Origin: Pelagihabitans sp965238025
Lineage (GTDB): Bacteria > Bacteroidota > Bacteroidia > Flavobacteriales > Flavobacteriaceae
DNA length: 64,000 nt
NCBI GenBank assembly: GCA_965238025.1
Contig: OZ250162.1
Span: 868,001 to 932,000, forward strand
Direction: 5' to 3'
Below the pieces are notes generated by a model. The model saw only the letters and a program-made list of their open reading frames with translations, searched no databases and had not been told where the DNA came from. The translations under genes were made by a program, and so were the position numbers. Positions 1-8,817 of the stretch are shown piece after piece. Within the stretch, counting starts at the first letter, position 1. Each line of letters begins with the position of its first letter.

Positions 1-1
1 C

Positions 2-1903
2 GCAGGAACCTATCGTGTGGGTGATGGCCGTGGCGGAGCAGGTACCGGAAACCAACGTTTTGCGCCACTGAACAGTTGGCCTGATAACGGTAATCTTGAT
101 AAGGCAAGGTTGTTGTTATGGCCTATTAAGAAAAAGTATGGTAAGAAACTATCTTGGGCAGATTTAATGATCCTAGCCGGTAACTGCGCTATAGAGTCAA
201 TGGGGCTAAAACCTTTTGGTTTTGCTGGGGGTCGTGAAGATGTTTGGGAACCGGAACAAGATGTATATTGGGGTTCTGAAACCGAATGGTTGGGCGATAA
301 AGACCGGTACTCCGGCGAGCGGGAGCTAGAAGGTCATTTGGGCGCATCCCATATGGGGTTGATCTATGTAAACCCAGAAGGACCAGGAGGAAATCCCGAT
401 CCGTTAGGTTCTGCATATGATATTAGGGAAACCTTTGGGCGTATGGCAATGAATGATGAGGAAACGGTAGCCCTTACGGCAGGCGGCCATACGTTTGGTA
501 AGGCGCACGGTGCGGCCGATCCGGATAAATATGTTGGTGCGGAACCTGCAGGAGCGGGCATAGAGGAAATGAGCACCGGATGGAAAAACTCCTTTGGTAG
601 CGGTGTTTTAGATGACACGATTACCAGCGGTTTAGAGGGGCCTTGGACACCAAATCCGACAAAGTGGGACCACGATTATTTTGATGTGCTCTTAAACTAT
701 GATTGGGAATTGACAAAGAGTCCGGCTGGGGCACACCAATGGACACCCACTGCGGAATCCAATGCGAGAATGGCACCAAAAGCAGGTGATTCGTCGGGCA
801 AACAGGCCTTGATGATGACCACAGCCGATATGGCCATGAAAGTGGATCCTGAATATTTAAAAATATCCAAACGTTTTCATGAAAACCCAAAGGAATTTGA
901 AGACGCTTTTGCGCGTGCTTGGTATAAATTAACGCATCGTGATATGGGGCCTATTTCACGTTATTTAGGTCCCGACGTTCCTAAAGAAGAGCTGCTTTGG
1001 CAAGATCCCATTCCAGCCGCTTCCAATGTAATCGATACGGATGATGTTGCGTCATTAAAAAGTAACATTGCAGCATCTGGTCTTTCAGTTTCTGAATTGG
1101 TCGCTACGGCTTGGGCTTCTGCTTCTACTTTTCGTGGTTCCGATAAAAGAGGCGGGGCCAATGGAGCTCGTATTCGTTTGACGCCACAAAAAAACTGGGA
1201 GGTTAACAACCCGGCACAATTGGCCAAAGTATTGGATACGCTAGGGAGAATACAGGGCGAGTTCAATAGTACTTCCGGCAAGAACGTTTCCATAGCCGAT
1301 GTAATCGTCTTGGGTGGTTCTGTTGGTGTTGAGCAGGCCGCAAAGAACGCCGGTCATGATATTACCGTTCCCTTTACTGCCGGTAGGGGCGATGCTTCCC
1401 AAGAGCAAACAGATGTCGCATCCTTTGCACATTTGGAACCCTTAGCCGACGGATTTAGAAACTATGTGAACAGCAAAATCACAACCGCCTCGGCAGAAGA
1501 GTTACTTATTGATAAAGCGCAGCTTCTGGAACTTACCGTTCCAGAAATGACGGTTTTGGTCGGTGGTATGCGTGTATTGGGAACCAATTATAATGGCTCG
1601 AGTCATGGTGTATTTACGGCCAATGCCGGAAGCCTTACCAATGATTTCTTTACCAATATTCTTGATTTTGCCACAACTTGGAAATCTAAATCCGATGATG
1701 ATAGCCTATTTGAAGGTCGCAGCCGCAGCACCGGCGAGGTAAAATTTACAGGAACCCGTGCAGATCTTATCTTCGGTTCAAATACAGAACTTAGGGCTAT
1801 TGCCGAAGTTTATGCCGCTGATGATGCCAAGAAGAAGTTTGTTCAAGATTTTGTAACTGCTTGGGCCAAGGTAATGAACCTCGATCGTTTTGATCTGGCA
1901 TAA
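2..1903 (+). CDS. katG: Catalase-peroxidase KatG, 5' end outside the window
   Basis: Bifunctional heme enzyme that removes H2O2 by catalase and peroxidase reactions. The frame is open from base 2 and begins AGTYR, which in this family directly follows the distal-side His-Ser pair, so roughly the first 110 residues, including the distal Arg/Trp/His, lie before the window. About 630 of the usual ~740 residues are present. Visible landmarks are the Tyr of YVNPEGP and the Met of FGRMAMND (partners of the family's Trp-Tyr-Met crosslink), the proximal heme ligand in GGHTFGKAHG, and the second, heme-free peroxidase-like domain with SDKRGGANG, ending MNLDRFDLA. Nothing looks broken. It is followed by a terminator and appears to end its transcription unit. 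Very confident in the family. Confidence 0.97.
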   Translation, partial: AGTYRVGDGRGGAGTGNQRFAPLNSWPDNGNLDKARLLLWPIKKKYGKKLSWADLMILAGNCAIESMGLKPFGFAGGREDVWEPEQDVYWGSETEWLGDKDRYSGERELEGHLGASHMGLIYVNPEGPGGNPDPLGSAYDIRETFGRMAMNDEETVALTAGGHTFGKAHGAADPDKYVGAEPAGAGIEEMSTGWKNSFGSGVLDDTITSGLEGPWTPNPTKWDHDYFDVLLNYDWELTKSPAGAHQWTPTAESNARMAPKAGDSSGKQALMMTTADMAMKVDPEYLKISKRFHENPKEFEDAFARAWYKLTHRDMGPISRYLGPDVPKEELLWQDPIPAASNVIDTDDVASLKSNIAASGLSVSELVATAWASASTFRGSDKRGGANGARIRLTPQKNWEVNNPAQLAKVLDTLGRIQGEFNSTSGKNVSIADVIVLGGSVGVEQAAKNAGHDITVPFTAGRGDASQEQTDVASFAHLEPLADGFRNYVNSKITTASAEELLIDKAQLLELTVPEMTVLVGGMRVLGTNYNGSSHGVFTANAGSLTNDFFTNILDFATTWKSKSDDDSLFEGRSRSTGEVKFTGTRADLIFGSNTELRAIAEVYAADDAKKKFVQDFVTAWAKVMNLDRFDLA

Positions 1904-1935
1904 TTTATCCGATACGGATAGTTATTCAATAGGAA

Positions 1936-1965
1936 AAGGTGGTCTGGTAACGGGCCACTTTTTTT
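1936..1965 (+). terminator. Rho-independent terminator of katG
   Basis: A 6-bp stem (GTGGTC 1939-1944 with GGCCAC 1953-1958, one G-U pair) and an 8-base loop are followed by a run of seven T. It lies about 35 bases after the katG stop. Confidence 0.75.
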
Positions 1966-2094
1966 ATCTGAATAACCCAAAATCCGATTGCCCCTGGAAT
2001 GTGATTTCATTTTTTTTGTAAAAAATGTCCGGTTTTGTCTACCTTGTACGTCCTAATCATAGCAAAAGAACTGTAATACTAAAAAATAAGTAAA

Positions 2095-2715
2095 ATGAAA
2101 AAAATTATCCTACCCATCGTACTCTTAGCATTGGTAAGTTTTGGTATCGTAAATCCGGGCCTAACCGATGAAGAAAGGGAAATGGCGGTTAACGAACTGA
2201 CCAAGACCCAAGACCTTTTAACGAATACCGTAGCGGGTATGAGTGAAGCACAATTGAATTTTAAGGCAAGTCCGGAATCCTGGTCTATTGCAGAATGCGT
2301 TGAGCATTTGGCAAAAGCAGAAGCCATGATCGGTGGAATGTTGCAAGGCGCACTAAAAGAGCCTGCAAACGCTGCTATGCGGGATAGCATAGCTATGACC
2401 GATGAAAAAATAATGGGTATGATTACAAGCAGGGCACAAAAAGCAAAAGCACCTGAACCTTTTGAACCAACCGGTGAATTTGGCTCACATGCGGAGACCT
2501 TAAAAGCTTTTACAGATAAACGAGGAGAACACATTGAGTATGTAAAGAGCACAAATGACGATTTGAGAAACCATTATGGAAAGTTCCCATTTGGTACTGT
2601 TGACGGCGTTCAAATACTTTTGTTTATGAGCGGGCATACCGAACGTCATGTAAAACAAATGGACGAGGTGATGGCACATGCCGACTTTCCAAAGGATGTA
2701 TACGTCCCTAAATAA
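2095..2715 (+). CDS. Secreted DinB-superfamily protein
   Basis: A 206-residue protein with an N-terminal hydrophobic signal (KKIILPIVLLALVSFGIV), so probably exported to the periplasm. The rest fits the DinB/YfiT four-helix fold, whose members bind a divalent metal through three His. Candidate ligands are the His of AECVEHLAKAE near residue 70 and the two His of SGHTERHVKQM near residue 185. DinB-fold proteins are often thiol-dependent S-transferases or have unknown function; the substrate here cannot be told. It stands alone between two terminators. A possible promoter lies about 50 bases upstream (TTG at 2016, 21 bases, then TACCTTG), but it is not an exact match to the -7 consensus. Confidence 0.85.
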   Translation: MKKIILPIVLLALVSFGIVNPGLTDEEREMAVNELTKTQDLLTNTVAGMSEAQLNFKASPESWSIAECVEHLAKAEAMIGGMLQGALKEPANAAMRDSIAMTDEKIMGMITSRAQKAKAPEPFEPTGEFGSHAETLKAFTDKRGEHIEYVKSTNDDLRNHYGKFPFGTVDGVQILLFMSGHTERHVKQMDEVMAHADFPKDVYVPK

Positions 2716-2730
2716 TTTTGTAAAAAAGAT

Positions 2731-2768
2731 AAAAAAACCACCCTTGAACGTTCAAGGGTGGTTTTTTT
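2731..2768 (+). terminator. Terminator after the DinB-like gene
   Basis: A near-perfect palindrome (ACCACCCTTGAAC with GTTCAAGGGTGGT) starts 21 bases after the stop and is followed by seven T. The A run on the 5' side could make it work on both strands. Confidence 0.85.
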
Positions 2769-2930
2769 ATGCTTGTAATTATCTATTCTTCATGTAGTTA
2801 ATAATTTTTGGAGGTGGTCATTCACTCCCAGGGTTTCGTCTCTATTTAAATTCCAAAAAACGCTTTATACTATGTCTGGATTAATCCCGTTATAAAACCC
2901 AATACCAATCATTTTAAACCCAATTTAATT

Positions 2931-3197
2931 ATGAAAAAATCAATTTTATTTATGGCCCTTGCCGCAACCTTTGCTTTCACCAGTTGTTCTAACGATGATG
3001 ATGGCGGCGGAGCATGTGCTACATGTACCACAAATGCGCTGGGAACAGAAATTACGACCAAAGCTTGTGACAACGGAGATGGTACGGTTAACGTTACAAT
3101 AGCGGGAATATCTCAAACGTTAACGGAGGAGGACCTTGAAGGAACTACAGCCGCAGAATATGTTCAGGCCTTAAAAGATGGATGTCCATCTAATTAA
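2931..3197 (+). CDS. Small cysteine-containing lipoprotein
   Basis: An 88-residue protein with a typical lipoprotein signal: MKKSILFMALAATFAFTSC, with the lipidated Cys at residue 19, followed by an acidic/Gly linker (SNDDDGGG). The +2 residue is Ser. The mature part holds four Cys (CATC, a KACDN Cys and a C-terminal DGCPSN Cys), which could form two disulfides. No enzyme motif is visible and I do not recognise a named family. It is a single-gene unit with its own terminator. Function unknown; probably membrane-anchored on the periplasmic or outer face. Confidence 0.75.
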   Translation: MKKSILFMALAATFAFTSCSNDDDGGGACATCTTNALGTEITTKACDNGDGTVNVTIAGISQTLTEEDLEGTTAAEYVQALKDGCPSN

Positions 3198-3230
3198 ATT
3201 ATTTAGCCGTTAAATGGACGGTTGAAAATA

Positions 3231-3269
3231 AAAAGGAGCTTTGATACTGATATCAAAGCTCCTTTTTTT
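3231..3269. terminator. Bidirectional terminator between convergent genes
   Basis: A 13-bp perfect stem (AGGAGCTTTGATA with TATCAAAGCTCCT) has a T run on the + side and an A run on the other side. It sits between the stops at 3197 (+) and 3281 (-) and suits both. Confidence 0.85.
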
Positions 3270-3280
3270 GTTTATATGAT

Positions 3281-4651
3281 TCAATCGCGAACACCCGGAG
3301 TAAAATCCTCTGGGGCATTTTGAGGTTGGTTACTAGTTCCCGCTTCCCCCGAATCATTGTAAATGGTCCATTCGGCAAAAACATAGGTGCTATTGCCTTG
3401 GGTAATGTTGGTATTTCTTATGGCCCTGCCATCTTCAAATTCGTGGTTGGTTCCCGATCCGTCTTCCCCAATAATTCCGAACATATCTATTACAGTTCCA
3501 AACGGATCTACCAACGCTAGATTATCATCCCCGTTGGAGTCTGCTGGGCTATTTGAACCGGCATTTAAGCTGGGAGGAAAACCGTATACATTTTCAAACT
3601 CAGTAGCATTTGGGGAAATTACAAGTGCCCTTTCCCCGTCAATGGTTAAATCAGATAAATCCACAGTGGAGCTAACCTCAGTATTCGCATTCGTATGGCG
3701 CTGTAGTGTCCAGCCATTAAGGTTCAATGCTTCAGTATTTGAATTATAGAGTTCAACAAATCTTGCCCCTGTATTATTATTAGGATCCGCCAATTCGGAA
3801 ATAAAAATATTGGTTGAGGTAAACTCATCTACTAGCTCTTCACAACGTTCATTGGTAAAATCGATATCTTCCAAATCTCGTAGCACCAGAAAATAATCAT
3901 TGCTCTCCCTTAATAAAACTCCGGTGACAGTTCCGTTTTCTTGAGGTAAGGGTTCCCCTTGAAAATCAGAAAAGCCGCTGTTTAAAAGTGCTAATTCGTT
4001 GTCATTACAGTCAATTAGGGTACGCTCCGTTTCTTCCCCTTCAACAGCAAATGACTCATTAAATTCGTCTTCATAAATTTCTACATCATTCAGTTGAACA
4101 AGGGTCCCAGTCATGTTTGCTTGAAGATTATCGATAGCAACCAAAGTGGGTTGCACAATAACCCTTTCATCACATGAAATAAAAACATGGTTGTCAATGA
4201 CCGCAGTCGGTAACCTGCCGACGGATACGTTTCCAAATGAAGTAAAGACACCGCCTATCTTAAAAACATCTTTGCTTTTGCCAAGATATAACCCCTTTAG
4301 CTTGATAAGTATTCTACTTCCCACAGGATAAAATAAATGTGAATCACGTACATCTATTTCCAATTGAAACCCTTCGGTCGGATTAACAGGCTTATCCTGA
4401 AAATAGAGTACGCTGAAAAAATTACCAGCCTTATCAGAGGAGACTATATAACCTTCAATTATTAAATCTTCTTGAATTTGAAATGTTTCCTCTTCATACA
4501 GGCCTTTAACCTCGGCATAGGTTACATTTACTACTAGGTCTGAGGTGCAATTATTCGCCGGTGGGTCAAAATTTTTGTCTTTGACACAGGCGTGAACTGT
4601 TATCAAACTAATGCCAAATAGCAGTTTTGCAAAGTTGCGTTTGAATCTCAT
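3281..4651 (-). CDS. DUF5689 / lamin-tail-domain lipoprotein
   Basis: A 456-residue surface or periplasmic lipoprotein. The signal ends in VHACVKDK, with the lipid-bearing Cys near residue 22. Residues ~40-270 match the Bacteroidota DUF5689 pattern, an OB-like domain beginning VNVTYAEVKGLY and continuing IIEGYIVSSDKAGNFF. Residues ~280-410 form a lamin-tail (LTD) domain: IFISELADPNNNTGARFVEL, then NLNGWTLQR and ALVDPFGTVID. LTD domains are often joined to extracellular nucleases of the endonuclease/exonuclease/phosphatase type, and such an enzyme is encoded at 7749-8813. The gene lies downstream of the TonB-dependent receptor at 4911-7631 on the same strand, so the two probably act together in uptake. 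The ligand is not known from sequence. Confidence 0.85.
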   Translation of the reverse strand: MRFKRNFAKLLFGISLITVHACVKDKNFDPPANNCTSDLVVNVTYAEVKGLYEEETFQIQEDLIIEGYIVSSDKAGNFFSVLYFQDKPVNPTEGFQLEIDVRDSHLFYPVGSRILIKLKGLYLGKSKDVFKIGGVFTSFGNVSVGRLPTAVIDNHVFISCDERVIVQPTLVAIDNLQANMTGTLVQLNDVEIYEDEFNESFAVEGEETERTLIDCNDNELALLNSGFSDFQGEPLPQENGTVTGVLLRESNDYFLVLRDLEDIDFTNERCEELVDEFTSTNIFISELADPNNNTGARFVELYNSNTEALNLNGWTLQRHTNANTEVSSTVDLSDLTIDGERALVISPNATEFENVYGFPPSLNAGSNSPADSNGDDNLALVDPFGTVIDMFGIIGEDGSGTNHEFEDGRAIRNTNITQGNSTYVFAEWTIYNDSGEAGTSNQPQNAPEDFTPGVRD

Positions 4652-4678
4652 AATCGTCTTTACCTTAATGGTTTAGCT

Positions 4679-4910
4679 CCTCCCTTCTTCTGAAGGGAAG
4701 AATCACGTCTTGACGTGATGGAGGGTTTGAAAACCCAAGCCCTGGTCCTAAGTTCAAGGTCAGGAAATTAGAACTATAGCTTGAGCTTTCAAACTCCCCT
4801 TTCTCCCGACAAAATGTCGGGATTCATTCCCCTCTTTTTCTAAAGAGGGGAGCAAAAATTATTAATAGCTTATCAAGATTCCCACCTATGCGGGAATGAA
4901 AAAAATATGT
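4679..4910. repeat. Cluster of intergenic hairpins
   Basis: The 259-base gap between two co-oriented genes is packed with short inverted repeats: CCCTTC/GAAGGG, ATCACGTC/GACGTGAT, GGGTTT/AAACCC, CCCGACA/TGTCGGG, CCCCTCTTT/AAAGAGGGG and ATTCCC/GGGAAT. This looks like an assembly of mobile non-coding repeats. Related units occur at 8779-8811 and 20011-20044. No promoter is evident inside. Confidence 0.65.
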
Positions 4911-7631
4911 CTAGAAGCTATACGCCACATTCAAAAAATAGGTGCGGCCGTAACCATACCAATATTTTGGTGCAAATGAGGGTGTGCCACTTAAATTATC
5001 TTGCTGCAATTGCCCATAATTACCATTTCTACTCTGCTCATAACCCCCAGTTCTGAATACCGTGTCAAAGAGGTTGTTTATACTGGCAAAAACACTAATG
5101 TACTTGCCCTTCTTCAACCATGACTTTCCCCCAACTAAATTCAGTAGATAAAAATCGTCCAGTTCTTTTTGTGCCAAAAGCTTGTTCACATTTTCAGGTG
5201 TTGCATCTGGAAAAGGTTGTCCTGTTTCGGGGTCTATATAAAAACTTGCTGTTCTCGTGATGGTCGAAATATTAGCATAATTATTGGCCAGATAATTCAT
5301 TTTCGCGCTTACCCACCAATATTTGGGATCTCGATAATCGATTCCAATTGCAAAGGCTTGCTGAGGTCCTTGTGCTAATTTGTAGCCTTTAATTTGTGTT
5401 ATTCCCAAATCTACGTTCCCTTCTAGATTTATTAAATCTTCTTCCGCTCCTGCGGTATCAAAATTTATGGAAACATTTGGATTGCTGGCATACACATATT
5501 TATTTACGGCCGCGACGGCCGATAACTTTACGGCAGCAGATAATTGATATTCTACACCTAATTCGGCACCCATATGCAGTTTGTCTAAATCTGTCAATAC
5601 TTCTTGTACAAAATCGGAACCTACCCCGGCATCTACAAAGAAGAAGTTGATATCGGTTGAATTCTGAAAACGACTGTAAAACCCGGTTAACCGACCTGTT
5701 AGTTTTGGCAATCGAATGAAATAGTTTAAATCTACGGATGATATCGTTTCATTTTGAATATCGGGAACCACCTGATTGCTTTCCCTAGGGTTAATAAATA
5801 CATTCTGTAAAACTGGTGGACTTGTCCGGTAGATGCCTTGTGCGGTCACCCAATGTCTTCCATTAAGCTTATAGGTAACTCCACCTTTAAGACCATAGTT
5901 GCCAAATTGTACATTTTCACTTTTTCCTTGGGAATTCTCTAAAAAGCGCTGGTTAAGAAATATCCCGTCCCGCTCGTAGTCAGTAGTGGAATACTGCCCA
6001 GCAAGAAATGCATCCCACTTGCTTTGATGGTATCTAATCTGGGCAAAAGCGTCCAATTGCGAAGCGCTCATTTGATACTGGTAATTAAAAATATCCCCTC
6101 GTTCTTTCTCGGCCGTTCCGTTTACATCATTGAATGTATCGGAAAATGGATCAATATCGATAAGAAAGTCAGCTCCCAACAAATCGTCAATCCTAGCATA
6201 ATTATCTGAAGTCAGATTCTTATATGATATCCCAAAATCTATTTGAAATCTCTCGCCCACATCTAAATTACCAACTGAATTGAACATGAGTTGTTTGTCA
6301 TCTGCAACATCTTCGTACAATACATAGGCCGCTTGTTCCTGTACGTTTGCCAGATATATTCTATCCCAATTAAGTTGTGGGTTCGCTACAAATCCTTCTT
6401 TTGCACTATTTGCGCTTATAAAATTGGCGCCAATCGGACTGTTTACATAAAAACTCGGAAGATAACGATAGTAGGTGGGGTCGGGGTTTGGCGCGTTGTA
6501 ATAACCCAGCCGACTTCTGGCATTTGAACCAAACTGATAGGCAACCCCTGTATTTAAATTGAATGTTTCTGATTTGTAATAGTGATTGAACATTAGAATG
6601 GGTTCCGCAATTTTCCGCTCACGAGAATTTCGAATCTTATTATCTTGTTCACCCCAATACGGATTATATTGTTTCCCTACCAATTCGAAAACCTCTTGGG
6701 TTATCGCCGAAGAACGCCCACGACGATTCTGTGCAAAAATGCCCGTCAGATGGATCGTATTATTTACGTTAAATCGATATTCGACCGCACCAAAAAACGA
6801 AAATGCATCGTATAGTGTACCATCAATGTACCCCTGTTTTGCCCATCGTCTAGAGCCAGATACACTATAGGCCAGTCCGTTCTTCTTAAGGCCCGAATTA
6901 TAGGTGGCCATCAATCGTCCTGTATAGGTGCGATTAGATGCGGAAGCTGACAGTCGGGTTCCGGGCCGTAAGCTTGATGGGCGGGTATCTACATTGGTAG
7001 TGCCCAATATTCCCCCAAAGGCAAAATCAGAAGCGGCCAAACCATTCGAAAATTCTTGATTTCGAGTTACGTCGTTAAGACCACCCCAGTTGTTCCATTG
7101 AGGGCGACCATCATATAATTTGTTCATGGCGATTCCGTTAACTAGTACTTTACCATTTTGCGAGTCGTATCCGCGAACACGAAAAAAAGCCTGTCCGAAA
7201 TCAAAGGCCGCCCGGTTGAGAAAGGCATCGCGTGTTGCCTGCAACATGCCCAGAGAATTAGCGCTGACTTCATCATCGAACAACTCGGAATCGGTAAGTG
7301 TTATGAGATTGTCATTCTGTTCTAATGTAATATCAGGTTCAAGATAAATAGTTCCCAAGTCTAGGTCTTGTTTTTGAAAGCTAATCGGGATTCGTTTCGT
7401 GATAAAACCTTCCGCCGCAATTCGCAGAATATGGTCTGCTTGAACAAGGCCTAAACTGAAATAACCATTTAAATCGGTTCTGACAGAAGTCTGAGTTTCT
7501 TCGATGGATATCCCCACATTTGAAATTGGCCGTTTTGCCCTACTGTCAAAAACCAAACCTGTGACCACATCTTGACCACTCAATATTTGAGTAAAAAAGA
7601 AAGAAAAAACCAGTACATAAAGATTTCGCAT
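4911..7631 (-). CDS. TonB-dependent outer-membrane receptor
   Basis: A 906-residue receptor for energised import across the outer membrane. A signal peptide (MRNLYVLVFSFFFTQILSGQ) precedes a carboxypeptidase-regulatory-like beta-sandwich (residues ~22-100, VVTGLVFDSRAKRPI...), then a plug domain (~115-220, with FRVRGYDSQNGKVLVNG), then a 22-strand-type barrel ending in aromatic VAYSF. No SusD partner is next to it, so it is not a classical glycan SusCD pair. The DUF5689/lamin-tail lipoprotein lies downstream and a phosphodiesterase-fold enzyme is divergent upstream. That context hints at nucleic-acid or phosphate-ester scavenging, which is an inference. The leader reads AAAGACGAT just before ATG, as it does for the lipoprotein gene. 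Confidence 0.9.
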   Translation of the reverse strand: MRNLYVLVFSFFFTQILSGQDVVTGLVFDSRAKRPISNVGISIEETQTSVRTDLNGYFSLGLVQADHILRIAAEGFITKRIPISFQKQDLDLGTIYLEPDITLEQNDNLITLTDSELFDDEVSANSLGMLQATRDAFLNRAAFDFGQAFFRVRGYDSQNGKVLVNGIAMNKLYDGRPQWNNWGGLNDVTRNQEFSNGLAASDFAFGGILGTTNVDTRPSSLRPGTRLSASASNRTYTGRLMATYNSGLKKNGLAYSVSGSRRWAKQGYIDGTLYDAFSFFGAVEYRFNVNNTIHLTGIFAQNRRGRSSAITQEVFELVGKQYNPYWGEQDNKIRNSRERKIAEPILMFNHYYKSETFNLNTGVAYQFGSNARSRLGYYNAPNPDPTYYRYLPSFYVNSPIGANFISANSAKEGFVANPQLNWDRIYLANVQEQAAYVLYEDVADDKQLMFNSVGNLDVGERFQIDFGISYKNLTSDNYARIDDLLGADFLIDIDPFSDTFNDVNGTAEKERGDIFNYQYQMSASQLDAFAQIRYHQSKWDAFLAGQYSTTDYERDGIFLNQRFLENSQGKSENVQFGNYGLKGGVTYKLNGRHWVTAQGIYRTSPPVLQNVFINPRESNQVVPDIQNETISSVDLNYFIRLPKLTGRLTGFYSRFQNSTDINFFFVDAGVGSDFVQEVLTDLDKLHMGAELGVEYQLSAAVKLSAVAAVNKYVYASNPNVSINFDTAGAEEDLINLEGNVDLGITQIKGYKLAQGPQQAFAIGIDYRDPKYWWVSAKMNYLANNYANISTITRTASFYIDPETGQPFPDATPENVNKLLAQKELDDFYLLNLVGGKSWLKKGKYISVFASINNLFDTVFRTGGYEQSRNGNYGQLQQDNLSGTPSFAPKYWYGYGRTYFLNVAYSF

Positions 7632-7748
7632 TATCGTCTTTGTTAACGGTGATTCTTTACAATATATCGATAAGGTGTAGGGTAAAACCGAAAAAACCTA
7701 TGAAATTGACAGTTTTTTCGTTAATTGGTCCTTATCTTAATTTCGTAC

Positions 7749-8813
7749 ATGAATATTCAAGTTTTTCTTCTAATTTTTTCGTTTTCTTTTGCGCTATCCG
7801 CTCAGAATGAAAAACAATACAAAGTAAGGACCATCGCGTTTTATAATTTGGAAAATCTCTTTGATATTGAAAATGATACCATGACATTGGATGATGATCG
7901 CACGCCCGAGGGAAGGGATAATTGGACATTAGAACGTTATCAGAAAAAGCTAACAAATATGGCCCAAGTTATTTCCGAAATTGGTAACGAGCTTACCAAA
8001 ACCTCCCCGGATGTAATTGGAATTTGTGAAGTTGAGAATAGACGGGTCATTGAAGATCTGGTCAATGAGCCTGCCTTACAATCTAAAAATTATGGAATAG
8101 TGCATTTTGATTCTCCCGACGAACGCGGAATTGATGTGGCTCTCTTGTATAAAAAAGAGGCCTTTCTTCCCACTTCCTTCGCCAGTCACAGATTACTCCT
8201 TTTTGATGATGACGACTATCGAGACTATACTCGTGATCAACTAGTTGTCGGAGGTTTTTTAGATAACGAGCAAATTTATTTTACCGTGAATCATTGGCCA
8301 TCAAGAAGTGGCGGCAAGGCCCGTAGTAATCGCAATCGCATAGCTGCCGCAAAACTAAACAAACGCATTACTGATTCAATTCAGGAATTAGATGTTTTGG
8401 CAAGAATAATCAGTATGGGCGACCTTAACGATGACCCTATTGATGATAGCTTAAAAAAAGTATTGAAAACCATAGGAAAAGAAGGGGAATTAGAGGAAGG
8501 CTCTTTATTCAATCCGATGGAGCGCCTTTTTAAAAAGGGAATTGGTTCACTGGCCTACCGTGACAAATGGAATCTCTTTGACCAAATATTCTTTACTCCA
8601 AATCTACTTCATGAAGAAGAGGGGCGTTATCGTTTTTGGAAAGCCGGGGTCTTTAACCCACCTTATCTGGTACTTAAAAAAGGGCAATATAAAGGGTATC
8701 CGTTCAGAACCTATGCCGGTGGCAGCTACACGGGTGGGTACAGTGATCACTTTCCTGTTTATATGTATTTGATCAAGTCCTCTAATCCCTTCAAAAGAGG
8801 GAAGCGAAAATAG
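7749..8813 (+). CDS. Secreted endonuclease/exonuclease/phosphatase-family enzyme
   Basis: A 354-residue exported phosphodiesterase of the DNase I/EEP fold. I chose the ATG at 7749 because the protein then begins with a clean signal peptide (MNIQVFLLIFSFSFALSAQ); an upstream in-frame TTG at 7725 would add eight residues. Catalytic landmarks are all present: NLENLFD (~33-39), the metal Glu in GICEVEN (~91-97), NHWPSR (181-186), GDLND (224-228) and the terminal SDHFP (331-335). The substrate could be DNA, RNA or another phosphodiester. It is divergent from the TonB receptor with 117 bases between start codons. The last eleven residues, SSNPFKRGKRK, appear to be encoded by an invading intergenic repeat. 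Confidence 0.92.
   Translation: MNIQVFLLIFSFSFALSAQNEKQYKVRTIAFYNLENLFDIENDTMTLDDDRTPEGRDNWTLERYQKKLTNMAQVISEIGNELTKTSPDVIGICEVENRRVIEDLVNEPALQSKNYGIVHFDSPDERGIDVALLYKKEAFLPTSFASHRLLLFDDDDYRDYTRDQLVVGGFLDNEQIYFTVNHWPSRSGGKARSNRNRIAAAKLNKRITDSIQELDVLARIISMGDLNDDPIDDSLKKVLKTIGKEGELEEGSLFNPMERLFKKGIGSLAYRDKWNLFDQIFFTPNLLHEEEGRYRFWKAGVFNPPYLVLKKGQYKGYPFRTYAGGSYTGGYSDHFPVYMYLIKSSNPFKRGKRK
8779..8811. repeat. Intergenic-type hairpin forming the end of a coding region
   Basis: AATCCCTTCAAAAGAGGGAA resembles the unit at 4831-4862 (CCCCTCTTT...AAAGAGGGG AGCAAAAA). Here it is translated as the last residues of the EEP-family enzyme. Confidence 0.45.
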
Positions 8814-8817
8814 CGTT

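Noticed and set aside
7725..7748. TTG start for the EEP-family enzyme
   Set aside because: It would place eight residues before an otherwise clean signal peptide; the ATG at 7749 is more natural.
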